In this document: positions 1-7,904 of the stretch, piece by piece
Layout of the letters: the number at the start of each line of letters is the position of its first letter
Position numbering within the stretch: position 1 is the stretch's first letter
From: Vulcanimicrobiota bacterium
Lineage (GTDB): Bacteria; Vulcanimicrobiota; JAJTBE01
DNA: 50,760 bases
Reading direction: 5' to 3'
Assembly: GCA_021107945.1 (NCBI GenBank)
Contig: JAIORV010000073.1
Span: 1-50,760, forward strand
The notes under the pieces: model-generated
The model's input: only the letters and a program-made list of their open reading frames with translations
The model's database searches: none
What the model was told of the DNA's origin: nothing
Made by a program: the position numbers and the translations under genes

Positions 1-33
1 CGGGAATAACTGATCTCAAGGCGGCATGATTTT

Positions 34-62
34 TTGACAGAATGTATATACACCCATTTAAT
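34..62 (+). promoter_or_regulatory. possible sigma70-type promoter
   Basis: TTGACA at 34-39 and TTTAAT at 57-62 are separated by 17 bases, which is ideal spacing for a housekeeping promoter. It points toward the GIY-YIG-like gene that starts about 240 bases downstream, so the leader would be long. The rest of 1-238 is AT-rich and shows no gene. Confidence 0.3.
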
Positions 63-301
63 TTTGCTTTAATAAAAAGAGTGAGCCTGGGTATTATTCG
101 ATTCCAATCAGCTTCATCTAATTTTTTACAAACAATTTCATCCATCCCCAATTACCTCACATCAACAATTTCATCCAATAACCCTTATACTTAATTTATT
201 TAATTCCTAAAAAAACCTTTCTAAAAGATTGAATAAAGATGGTGATTTTCAATAATTACTCGGCTTTAATATATGGAAGCAAATTTTTAGGAGGAAGCAA
301 A

Positions 302-658
302 ATGGCTCTTCGATTAAACTGGAACGGGTGGCAAGGCAATGATTGGTGCAACTTGCTTACGGTCAGTCTCGACCAGAAGCAGTTTAAATATATGGATGGA
401 GTGTACATCATCTGGCGCGGCGGCCAAACCCCAAAAGTTTTACGAGTTGGTCAAGGTTTTATCAAAGACCGGTTACATGCCCACAGAAACGCCCCGGAAA
501 TGTTGAGGTATAAACCATACGGGCTGTTTGTAACCTGGGCCTCGGTTCCCCAAAATCATCAAGATGGAGTTGAAAGATTCCTGTCAGAGACTCTTAAACC
601 CGAAGTCGGAAGTCGCTATCCAAATGCTTCTCCCATAGAGGTTAACATGCCGTGGTAA
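302..658 (+). CDS. GIY-YIG nuclease-like small protein
   Basis: A 119-residue protein. The ATG at 302 is preferred over the in-frame ATG at 239 because AGGAGG lies at 289-294, eight bases upstream. The middle of the protein reads GVYII, then about ten residues, then VLRVGQG followed by RLHAHRN. That is the order of the GIY-YIG fold: GVY strand, YIG-like strand, and R/H on the first helix. A late glutamate in ERFLSETLKPEVG is placed like the metal-binding Glu of the family. The second motif is VGQG rather than YIG, so nuclease activity is uncertain. It stands alone, upstream of a strong terminator. Family assignment is by eye only; it could be a divergent member or an unrelated small protein. 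Confidence 0.5.
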   Translation: MALRLNWNGWQGNDWCNLLTVSLDQKQFKYMDGVYIIWRGGQTPKVLRVGQGFIKDRLHAHRNAPEMLRYKPYGLFVTWASVPQNHQDGVERFLSETLKPEVGSRYPNASPIEVNMPW

Positions 659-734
659 AAGACTTTGCAAAAAATGCCAAGATAAAAAGATGGCAATGTT
701 TCAAGATGAAGCCAGTGTAATTATTAACCAAAAC

Positions 735-764
735 ATAAAGTGCCAGGCGGGGCACTTTATTTTC
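735..764 (+). terminator. intrinsic terminator of the GIY-YIG-like gene
   Basis: A perfect 10-bp stem, ATAAAGTGCC (735-744) with GGCACTTTAT (751-760), closes a 6-base loop and is followed by TTTT. It lies 77 bases after the stop codon at 658. Confidence 0.8.
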
Positions 765-887
765 CATGTTATCTCACAAATCATCTTCCTAATAATCTTA
801 TTGACAGTCTTTCTGTTTCCTTGTTCTTCCAATCTCTTTCTCGATTATCATTATCAAGGACTCACTCCATACCGGATGTCAGTCCCC

Positions 888-948
888 TTCTCCCATTTCC
901 CGTCTACCGTTTCCCATTTCCCGTCTCCCACTTCCCATTTCCCGTTTC
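888..948. repeat. tandem TTCCCATTTCCCGT-type low-complexity repeat
   Basis: Several imperfect copies of a 14-15 base unit (TTCCCATTTCCCGTCT and variants) run through 888-948. Close relatives occur at 21986-22031, and related CCATTATC tandems at 38360-38400. The gap 765-1085 otherwise holds only AT-rich sequence before pfkA. The two open frames crossing it read only repeat and were not called. Confidence 0.75.
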
Positions 949-1085
949 TCATATCATGCAGGAAGTTGCCGGAATTTCATTTAATATAAGTATAGATGAG
1001 TACCAGGGAAAATCGAAGATAGAAGATGAAAGATGTATCCAATTTCCATTTTCTATTTTCCAATCTCTATAAGGTAGGTTGATTT

Positions 1086-2171
1086 ATGAAAACAATAGGA
1101 ATTCTGACCGGTGGTGGGGATGCCCCGGGATTGAATGCAGTAATAAGAGCTGTGGTAAAAACCGCAATCCTTTCCTACAATTATAAGATCATGGGCATTG
1201 AAGACGGTTTTGAAGGTTTAATAAAACCCGGAAAAATGAGAAAACTTACCCTGAAGGATGTAAGTGGAATTCTCCCCAAGGGCGGCACAATTCTTGGGAC
1301 AACAAACCGTGGCAATCCTTTTGCATATAAGTGTAAGGAGGATGGCAAAATTGTTGAGAAGGATTATTCGCATATTGTAATGCACAATGTAAGAGAAGCG
1401 GGAATTGATGCCATGATCGTTGTGGGCGGCGATGGTACTCTTGCAATTGCACAGAAATTTTTCGACATGGGAATGAAAGTCGTCGGAGTACCCAAAACCA
1501 TTGACAATGACCTCAACGCAACCGAGTTTACATTCGGCTTCGACAGCGCAGTCGATGAAGCAACCGATGCCGTTGACAGGCTTCACACAACCGCAGAAAG
1601 CCACCACAGGGTAATGCTTATTGAAGTTATGGGAAGAAACGCGGGTTGGATCGCCCTCTTCTCAGGGGTTGCAGGCGGTGCGGATGTTATATTGATGCCC
1701 GAGATCCCTTTCAGTGTTGACAGCATTGTCAATAAAATCAATGAAAGAAATGAAAGGGGAAGTAAATTCAGCATTATTGTCGTAGCGGAGGGAGCAAAAC
1801 CCATCGATGGCGATGAGTCATACCAGGAAGTCTGCGTTGACAGGCTCGCCCCCCGGCGGCTTGGAGGCGCGGCAGAAAGACTCGCTGACACACTATTTGA
1901 AAAAACTGAACATGAGATACGGGTCACCGTGCTGGGACACCTTCAAAGGGGAGGCTCACCGTCGGCATACGACAGGATTCTTGGCACAAAATTTGGAGCG
2001 GCGGCGGTTCGACTTGTAAGCCGGGAGCAGTGGGGAATGATGGTTGGACTCAGGAATGCGCAGACTTATGAGATCGAAATAAAAGAGGCAATCGGAGAAT
2101 TGCATACGGTAAAACCCGATGATGACTTGCTGATATCGGCAAAAGAAATGGGAATCTGTTTTGGAGAGTGA
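1086..2171 (+). CDS. pfkA: 6-phosphofructokinase (ATP-type Gly, PPi-type Lys)
   Basis: Phosphorylates fructose 6-phosphate to fructose 1,6-bisphosphate in glycolysis. The N-terminus has the GGGDAPGLNA nucleotide loop, then VGGDGT, the catalytic PKTIDND segment, the substrate motif EVMGRNAGW and the late GHLQRGG motif. GGDGT keeps the Gly equivalent to E. coli Gly104, typical of ATP-users. PKTIDND carries the Lys that replaces E. coli Gly124 and is typical of PPi enzymes. This Gly/Lys combination marks the mixed group (group III, Actinobacteria-like). At 361 residues it is also longer than the about 320-residue E. coli enzyme. ATP is the more likely phosphoryl donor, but the donor is an inference. 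The next gene follows almost without a gap. Confidence 0.93.
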   Translation: MKTIGILTGGGDAPGLNAVIRAVVKTAILSYNYKIMGIEDGFEGLIKPGKMRKLTLKDVSGILPKGGTILGTTNRGNPFAYKCKEDGKIVEKDYSHIVMHNVREAGIDAMIVVGGDGTLAIAQKFFDMGMKVVGVPKTIDNDLNATEFTFGFDSAVDEATDAVDRLHTTAESHHRVMLIEVMGRNAGWIALFSGVAGGADVILMPEIPFSVDSIVNKINERNERGSKFSIIVVAEGAKPIDGDESYQEVCVDRLAPRRLGGAAERLADTLFEKTEHEIRVTVLGHLQRGGSPSAYDRILGTKFGAAAVRLVSREQWGMMVGLRNAQTYEIEIKEAIGELHTVKPDDDLLISAKEMGICFGE

Positions 2172-2182
2172 GGTTAGAAAAT

Positions 2183-2821
2183 ATGGCTAAAATTAAAATA
2201 AGAAGAATTAACTGCGGTTCATGCGGAGCGCCGGTAGAAATCAAATCCGCATATACAAAGTCCATGGTGTGTCCATATTGCGACACAACCAATATGATTG
2301 AAGATCAAGGTGTAGATCCCAAGGGAAAAATGGCAAAGTTGTCGGATGCTGTAGGTATATTTTCTATTGGAAGAACAGGTACTTTAAATAAAAGAAAGTT
2401 CGAAGTTCTGGGGCGTCTTCGATATGGTTATGACGAGGGATTCTGGGACGAATGGTTCCTCCAGTTCGATGACGGACAGTCCGGATGGGTAACAGAAGAA
2501 GAGGGAGAATGTTCCATCTTCACAAAGGAATTGGTAACAAAACCCATCGAGAACGTTGACAATATCAGGGTAGGTCAAATGGTGGACGTCGAGGACAAAA
2601 GGGTGTTTATAACCGAGATTACCGACTGCAAAATTCTGGGAGGAGAAGGAGAGCTTCATTACCAGGTGAGTCCCGGCAAGGAACTGGTGCATTACGAAGG
2701 CAATGCGGGCGGCAAGTTGGTCTCAATTGAGCTATGGCCAAAGGAGCTTGAGGTTCACAAGGGAGAACCCGTTTCATATAGCCAGATTAAAATGGACAAG
2801 GAAGATGACCCGTATGCATAA
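2183..2821 (+). CDS. DUF4178 protein with N-terminal zinc ribbon
   Basis: About 212 residues from the ATG at 2183. A GTG at 2168 in the same frame overlaps the pfkA stop, but GTGAGG sits upstream of the ATG at usable spacing. The N-terminus has a four-cysteine zinc ribbon (CGSCGAPVE then CPYCDT). A domain of the DUF4178 type follows, with the family-like pattern GRLRYGYDEGFWDEWFLQFDDG and GWVTEE. No enzymatic residues are recognisable. Genes of this family often sit beside DUF350 membrane proteins in conserved stress or membrane-associated clusters, and a DUF350-like gene does follow here. Its role is unknown; a soluble adaptor for the membrane partner is inference. Confidence 0.75.
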   Translation: MAKIKIRRINCGSCGAPVEIKSAYTKSMVCPYCDTTNMIEDQGVDPKGKMAKLSDAVGIFSIGRTGTLNKRKFEVLGRLRYGYDEGFWDEWFLQFDDGQSGWVTEEEGECSIFTKELVTKPIENVDNIRVGQMVDVEDKRVFITEITDCKILGGEGELHYQVSPGKELVHYEGNAGGKLVSIELWPKELEVHKGEPVSYSQIKMDKEDDPYA

Positions 2822-2891
2822 CTTGAAAGGGTTTTTAAATTGACCAACGAAAAGTAACAAAACAATATAATATAGAAAGGACGAGAAGAGA

Positions 2892-3176
2892 GTGGAAGCA
2901 TTAACAAAAGTATTGATCAGTTATCTCATCAGCATAGGCTGGGCAATCGTTGCGGCGATCTCCATGAGTCTTTCCATGGGAATACTCCTGAAAGTATATG
3001 ATATGATGACGCCTATTGATGAATGGGAAGAAATCAGAAAAGGTAATATTGCATGTGGTATTATAATGGCGGCGGTTGTGCTGGCTTTTGGAATCGTGGT
3101 GGCTCTTGCAATTGCATCACCCGATATTCCCACAAGTCTTGATCTCACCATAAAAAGTGCCATGCCCACTCCCTGA
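2892..3176 (+). CDS. small membrane protein, DUF350-like
   Basis: 94 residues with a GTG start at 2892. Two hydrophobic segments (about residues 5-35 and 52-75) flank a short polar loop, MTPIDEWEEIRKGN. The arrangement of two helices around a short polar loop, with NIACGIIMAAVVLAFGIVVALAI in the second half, matches half of a DUF350 unit. Its position directly after a DUF4178 gene supports the family call. Upstream lie TTGACC (2840-2845) and TATAAT (2866-2871) with a 20-base spacer, a possible internal promoter of sub-optimal spacing. Function is unknown, presumably in the inner membrane. Confidence 0.65.
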   Translation: MEALTKVLISYLISIGWAIVAAISMSLSMGILLKVYDMMTPIDEWEEIRKGNIACGIIMAAVVLAFGIVVALAIASPDIPTSLDLTIKSAMPTP

Positions 3177-3240
3177 TAACAGGGATTATCAGGGATTATA
3201 ATGTAACAAAATTTATGATTCTTTTATAAAGGAAATACAT

Positions 3241-3292
3241 ACGGTTCCGTAAAGTTGTTTCATATAAGCGGGAGCCGTCTTTTCTTTTAAAT
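3241..3292 (+). terminator. likely intrinsic terminator after the DUF350-like gene
   Basis: ACGGTTCCGT at 3241-3250 pairs, with one G-U and a bulge, with the copy ending GGGAGCCGT near 3280. The stem is followed by CTTTTCTTTT. The loop is about 20 bases. The acidic zinc-ribbon gene that follows must then have its own promoter. Confidence 0.6.
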
Positions 3293-3373
3293 TTACGTGA
3301 ATAGTTACAAGATTTGTTAAGAAAGCTTAACAAATAAGGAATTGGGACCCAAAGTAATAATTAAAGTAATAAT

Positions 3374-4912
3374 ATGGAAAAAGAACAGGAAAAAATTACA
3401 CTTTCTGATGAGGAAGTGAAGAAAATAGTGGACTCTATTGACGAGGTCGATGCCGTCGATGATTTCGATCCGGCAGATCTTCTCGGCCTTGCGATGGAGC
3501 TTTACGTTCAGGACTCAGAGTTTGATGTCAAAACAGATGAACATATAGCAGAGATTGACGAAATACAGGAACCCGACACAGAAAAACCAACAAACGTCGT
3601 TGAAGAAAAAGCGGAAACTGAAGAAGACAAAAACACTGTAATTAGTGAGCCCGGGGATAAAACAGAACAAAAGGAAGAAGAAGAAAAAGAAGAAGAGGTA
3701 GAAGAGGTAGTAATAGTAGAAGAGGAAGAGGTAGTAGAAGAAGAAGAAGAGATAGAAGAAGAAGAGGAAGAGGAAGAGGATGATGATTACTTCCTGGCGG
3801 CAATGGACCTCTTTGAATCACCGGAGGAAGAGGATGAAGAGCCGGAAGAAGAAAAGGATATAATCCAACAAAGTCCGGTTGTGGAAGTTTACGCACGGAT
3901 TGAAGAAGAAGGACCGACTCTCGAAACGGTACCACCGCAAATCCCGGAGAAAACCATTATTCCCGATCCTGTCGATTCGATATCGAAGCAAGCTACAAGA
4001 GACGTGCATCAGGGATCATCCAAAACAAATTTACAACTTGGAATTGTTAAAGAATATACATCTTTAGAAACAGTAAGCCCCATAGAAGAAACGTTGACGG
4101 CGAAAACAGAGACAAAAGATTCAACCCCGGAAAAAGAAATAGCTAAAGATGATGAAGTAGGAAGCAGCCTTGTTTTCCTGTCACCTGAGATGCTTAAAGC
4201 CATCGAAGACACCAAAGTAAAACCCCCGGAAGAAACTGTAGAAGAAGTAAAAATCCCGGAAGAAATCATAGAAGAAGTAAAACCTCCAGTAGAAGAAGAG
4301 TTGGAGGCGGAAATTGAAATTGAAAAAGACAAAGAAACGGAAGTGGAAGAAGAAGAAGCAGCAGTAGAAGCAGCAGAAGAATCAGAAATAAAAATGGAAG
4401 TGGGTCCGAAAAAAGAAATCCTTTCCCCCGATGACTGGATGGCAATAATGGAGGGTAAGGAAGTCGGAATGTCTATTGAAGACAGTCCGGCCGCGATTGA
4501 AGACCTGGGATACATGTTAAAAGAAGAAACGAATTATAAGGAAAGACATGTTCTGCCGGAAAGGCAAGCTCCGAAAGAAGTGGAGAAACCACCTCCAAGA
4601 AAGGGACTTCGAAAAAAAGAAATTTTTCTGCAAACTAAGCTTGCGTTCAAGCAACGCTTTGGAGGCGCTGTAAAATCTCCCGGGAAAATCTGTTCAGCCT
4701 GCGGCAAGGGAGAAAAGGCAAAGGAATGTGCTCTTTGTGGTGGTTCCGACGCTTCAATAATGACAAGGCTATGCGAGAAATGCGCCAATGACAAGAAAAC
4801 CGTAAACAACTGTATTTCCTGCGGACGTCCCAACGCCAAAATTCTTGCAAAGTTATGCGACAAATGTGGAACCAGGGCTATGTCGTGTATTAAATGCGGA
4901 GCAAAATTTTAA
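3374..4912 (+). CDS. acidic low-complexity protein with C-terminal zinc ribbons
   Basis: 512 residues. Residues 1-70 form a short ordered-looking head (LSDEEVKKIVDSIDEVD). A very long Glu-rich and Pro-rich region follows to about residue 350, including nearly pure E/V stretches coded by purine-rich DNA at 3660-3800. A basic segment (RKGLRKKEIFLQTKLAFKQRF) leads into the C-terminus, which carries six CxxC pairs (CSAC, CALC, CEKC, CISC, CDKC, CIKC), enough for three zinc sites. No catalytic domain is seen. The protein looks like a disordered linker presenting zinc ribbons. Its position behind DUF4178 (also zinc-ribbon) and DUF350 suggests one functional group. I do not recognise the family. Confidence 0.75.
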   Translation: MEKEQEKITLSDEEVKKIVDSIDEVDAVDDFDPADLLGLAMELYVQDSEFDVKTDEHIAEIDEIQEPDTEKPTNVVEEKAETEEDKNTVISEPGDKTEQKEEEEKEEEVEEVVIVEEEEVVEEEEEIEEEEEEEEDDDYFLAAMDLFESPEEEDEEPEEEKDIIQQSPVVEVYARIEEEGPTLETVPPQIPEKTIIPDPVDSISKQATRDVHQGSSKTNLQLGIVKEYTSLETVSPIEETLTAKTETKDSTPEKEIAKDDEVGSSLVFLSPEMLKAIEDTKVKPPEETVEEVKIPEEIIEEVKPPVEEELEAEIEIEKDKETEVEEEEAAVEAAEESEIKMEVGPKKEILSPDDWMAIMEGKEVGMSIEDSPAAIEDLGYMLKEETNYKERHVLPERQAPKEVEKPPPRKGLRKKEIFLQTKLAFKQRFGGAVKSPGKICSACGKGEKAKECALCGGSDASIMTRLCEKCANDKKTVNNCISCGRPNAKILAKLCDKCGTRAMSCIKCGAKF

Positions 4913-4985
4913 ATGTAACATGACATTCTGTGCCACCCGTCAGGATCATAGCGGAAGCTGAAGGGCGGAAGGAGGAGAATAAATC

Positions 4986-6083
4986 ATGCCAGAGCTTGAA
5001 AAAACAGCAATTAAACTACGGCGTATTAGCATAAAAAATTTCAAGGCATTTGACTCGCTGGAAATTGAATTCCCTCCTCCACGTATGAAGGCCGACCCGG
5101 ACATCATTGTAATGGGGAGTAAGAATGGGCTTGGGAAAACATCGGTTCTGGAAGCTTGCGCGTTACTTTTCTGGGCAGGTTTTGGTGGGCAGAAGGCTTC
5201 AAGTTTGATTCCTAGTTATATTATGTCAATTGATTTAAAAGATATACTTATTCGGGCGGGTTCCGGGAAAGCAATAATTGAAGGAACCTTTGTCTATAAA
5301 AATGATTATAGCATGTCCCTTGTTTTAGATAGGGAAACCTATTTTGAAGTTATGGGGAATTTAGAACCTATCCAAGATTTAATCCGCAGAAATTACCATT
5401 CCCATGACCTAAAAAATTTGGAGCGTTTATTATTCTCTCTTATGGCCATAAATTCAGAGCCTCTAATCTTGCCTCCATTGCTATATTTTCACAGCTTCCG
5501 CAAAATTCAGGAGGGAAATCCTGAACTCGGAATGATAGCAGAAGGGGAAAGCCATCCGAGGAAACCCTGGGAAAGATATAATAATGAATCCCAGACGAGT
5601 AAATTCAAATTGGAAATTTTACGTCTAATGATGAGTAAAGCTAATCTTTTTGAGGATATAGACGACAAGAAAGCTCAAGAGGCACTTGATAAACTAAATC
5701 AACTGATCGAGAAATACGCGGGAGGAAAAATCGCCAAATTACGCTCATCCAAGGATAGCACTATTGAATTTCGGATCGAGCCAACCGGGGGTGGCCCGTC
5801 ATATACCTTCGATGGTCTCAGCTCAGGGCAGAAAGAAATTATTTCAACTTTTTTTCTAATCTGGAAATACACAAAAGATATACCCGGAATTATCCTCATT
5901 GACGAGCCTGAACTTCACCTGAATGCTGAATGGCATCGTGATTATATTCATCAACTTCACAAACTCGCTCCTCACAATCAGTATATCATCGCAACTCATT
6001 CGGAAGATGTATTCTCCTCGGTTCCCCCGGATCGCCGTATTCTCCTGACAGAATCGAAAGGAGAAAAGAATGGTCGAGGTTAA
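4986..6083 (+). CDS. ABC/AAA-type ATPase, AriA-like (PARIS-like defence pair)
   Basis: 365 residues with a strong AAGGAGGAG site just before ATG 4986. The N-terminus LRRISIKNFKAFDSLEIEFP is the usual start of RecF/OLD-type ATPases. Walker A is GSKNGLGKTS (residues 44-53), the ABC signature is LSSGQKE, Walker B is IILIDEPELHL, and the switch histidine is in IIATHSEDV. There is no long coiled coil and no C-terminal TOPRIM domain. The TOPRIM function is instead supplied by the next gene, which overlaps the end of this one by 14 bases. A short ATPase followed by a DUF4435-like TOPRIM protein is the layout of PARIS (AriA-AriB), where the ATPase holds the nuclease until a phage trigger is sensed. 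Other split OLD systems are possible. Confidence 0.72.
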   Translation: MPELEKTAIKLRRISIKNFKAFDSLEIEFPPPRMKADPDIIVMGSKNGLGKTSVLEACALLFWAGFGGQKASSLIPSYIMSIDLKDILIRAGSGKAIIEGTFVYKNDYSMSLVLDRETYFEVMGNLEPIQDLIRRNYHSHDLKNLERLLFSLMAINSEPLILPPLLYFHSFRKIQEGNPELGMIAEGESHPRKPWERYNNESQTSKFKLEILRLMMSKANLFEDIDDKKAQEALDKLNQLIEKYAGGKIAKLRSSKDSTIEFRIEPTGGGPSYTFDGLSSGQKEIISTFFLIWKYTKDIPGIILIDEPELHLNAEWHRDYIHQLHKLAPHNQYIIATHSEDVFSSVPPDRRILLTESKGEKNGRG

Positions 6084-6957
6084 GAGAAATATTTCTTCTG
6101 AGAGGATTCGTCAATCCGCCAGGCATGTTCTTTTTGTTGAAGGTCGTGAGGGTTCAATTGATCCTACTGCCCTGAGAATCCTTCTCCCACAGATAGCTAT
6201 AAAGCCTCTTGGTCCGGCTTCGCATATAAAAAGTGTGGCATCAGCACTGCATAAGCATCACCCGGATTATTACTTCCTGATCGATAGAGATCACCAATCT
6301 GACGATTTTGTCAAGAAATGCTGGAAAAACTTTCCTGACCCCGAGAAGAGTAATCTCCTGGTATGGGGAAGGCGTAGTATAGAGAACTATTTTATTATCC
6401 CTGAATATCTTCTTAAATCCCAGTATTTAAAAAGGAATGTATCCAGGGATGAATTGATGTCTCATATCAGGGAATGTTGTGTGAAACGAATATACATGGA
6501 AGCGGCAAACATGGTAATCGTAAATATTAGAGAAGAATGTAAAGAGAGTTGGGTCAGATTATTTACCTGTTTAGAAGAATTTGATACAAAGGAGAAAGCA
6601 ATTCATAAGTTGGATTCAATAGAAAAATTCACAGAACAAAGAAAGAGAATTTCGAAATTGTTGAGCAAGAAAAAAAGAAGAATACTATTCCGCGAATATA
6701 CAAACATGCTCACCGGAGAGAAGAGAGAAATCGAATATGGCTATGGATTATGGTTGGATAGAATAGACGGCAAGAAGGTTCTAAATTCAATAATTGATTC
6801 TTGTTTTACTATTTCTGATTTGAAAGGAAATTCTCTGCATGGAATTGAGAAGGTTAACGAAGTTGTAAAAGATTTGATGAGGAAAGACTTGAAGGAGCAG
6901 CCTAGGGATTTTCAAAAATTATATGAAATAATCTCTAAAAGAGTTAAAGAAAGCTAA
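6070..6957 (+). CDS. DUF4435-like TOPRIM protein, AriB-like effector
   Basis: 295 residues, starting inside the ATPase gene, so the two are translationally coupled. The N-terminal half has TOPRIM features: VLFVEGREGS with Glu24, then YYFLIDRDHQSDDF with Asp72 and Asp74, followed by GRRSIENYFIIPEYL, the ENY-type signature of DUF4435. The C-terminal half is Lys/Glu-rich and helical, with no motif I recognise. In PARIS, AriB is the nuclease released by AriA; at about 295 residues this protein has the expected size. The catalytic acids look intact. Function as an anti-phage toxin is inference from family and gene order. Confidence 0.68.
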   Translation: MVEVKRNISSERIRQSARHVLFVEGREGSIDPTALRILLPQIAIKPLGPASHIKSVASALHKHHPDYYFLIDRDHQSDDFVKKCWKNFPDPEKSNLLVWGRRSIENYFIIPEYLLKSQYLKRNVSRDELMSHIRECCVKRIYMEAANMVIVNIREECKESWVRLFTCLEEFDTKEKAIHKLDSIEKFTEQRKRISKLLSKKKRRILFREYTNMLTGEKREIEYGYGLWLDRIDGKKVLNSIIDSCFTISDLKGNSLHGIEKVNEVVKDLMRKDLKEQPRDFQKLYEIISKRVKES

Positions 6958-7046
6958 TACCGCTCCGCGTTCTATATTTTTTCGCCCAGACATAGACAAT
7001 ATTTCTTTTTATATCCTCTTAAAAATCAGGGGATTTGAATAGTTTC

Positions 7047-7883
7047 TTAAGAAAATTTCAAACTCACATCAAAAGCTTTTACCGAGTGAGTTAATGCTCC
7101 CATAGATATAAAATCCACACCGGTTTTAGCGATTTGAATTAGTTTATCTTCGCTAACGTTTCCGGAAGCTTCAAGAAGAACTTTTCCTTTTGCTATCTCG
7201 ACAGATTTCTTCATATCCTCAAGAGTCATATTATCCAGCATAATAATATCCGCCCCGTATTGGATTGCTGTTTTTAATTGGCTGATATTTTCCACTTCCA
7301 CCTCAATTTTCAGTGTATGTGGCGCATTTTCTTTTACTTTAAAAATAGCGTTTTTTATTCCTCCCGCAGAAATAATATGATTATCCTTGATAAGAATCCC
7401 ACTGGATAAATTGAACCGATGGTTAAAGCCACCGCCGACACGAACTGCATATTTGTCGAATATTCTGAGTCCGGGAGCGGTTTTTCTCGTATCAACAATT
7501 TTGGCTTTATATTTTGATATTAACCGGACACACCTGGCAGTTTTGGTGGCAATACCGGACAATCTTTGCAAAAAATTTAACGCTGTTCTTTCACCTTTTA
7601 ATATTGCCTCCGCGCGCCCTTTTATTTCGGCAAGTATATCACCTTTTCTTACTTTCCTGCCATCATCCATGATAACCCTAAACTGAATTTCTTTATCGAG
7701 GATGGCAAATACTTCTCCTGCAATCCCGATGCCTGCAACTATTCCTTCCTCTTTGGCCTTGATTACGGCATTTGCTTTCAGGTCCGGGTCCACAATGTTG
7801 TCAGTAGTGACGTCCCCTTCACCCAGATCCTCCATCAGTGCCATTTCAAGTATTTTCCTATAATAGAAAAGTTCAGTTTTCAT
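7047..7883 (-). CDS. nadC: nicotinate-nucleotide pyrophosphorylase (carboxylating)
   Basis: 278 residues. Converts quinolinate and PRPP to nicotinate mononucleotide with loss of CO2, the third step of de novo NAD synthesis. Hallmarks are MEDLGEGDVTTD near the N-terminus, KGERTALNFLQRLSGIAT, the phosphate- and quinolinate-binding DTRKTAPGLR, then VGGGFNHRFNLS and ILIKDNH, and the barrel end VDFISMGALTHS. Length is normal for the family. It is the last gene of nadA-nadB-nadC, 21 bases after nadB. It converges on the PARIS-like pair; no clear terminator hairpin was found in the 89 bases between them. Confidence 0.96.
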   Translation of the reverse strand: MKTELFYYRKILEMALMEDLGEGDVTTDNIVDPDLKANAVIKAKEEGIVAGIGIAGEVFAILDKEIQFRVIMDDGRKVRKGDILAEIKGRAEAILKGERTALNFLQRLSGIATKTARCVRLISKYKAKIVDTRKTAPGLRIFDKYAVRVGGGFNHRFNLSSGILIKDNHIISAGGIKNAIFKVKENAPHTLKIEVEVENISQLKTAIQYGADIIMLDNMTLEDMKKSVEIAKGKVLLEASGNVSEDKLIQIAKTGVDFISMGALTHSVKAFDVSLKFS

Positions 7884-7904
7884 AGTACCAATTTCCCTCC
7901 ACTT

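Noticed and set aside
888-948. Possible CRISPR-like tandem array
   Set aside because: Units are contiguous and imperfect, with no unique spacers and no cas genes nearby.
690-1072. Two overlapping open frames of about 100 residues
   Set aside because: They translate the terminator and the TTCCCATTTCCCGT tandem repeat; no ribosome site and no protein-like composition.
3642-3935. Leu/Pro-rich frame opposite the acidic zinc-ribbon gene
   Set aside because: It is the antisense of the Glu-rich codons (GAA/GAG read as TTC/CTC) and has no independent support.
4986-6957. Gabija (GajA-GajB) or a single-chain OLD nuclease
   Set aside because: The ATPase has no fused TOPRIM domain and the second gene is not a UvrD-type helicase, so a PARIS-like pair fits better.
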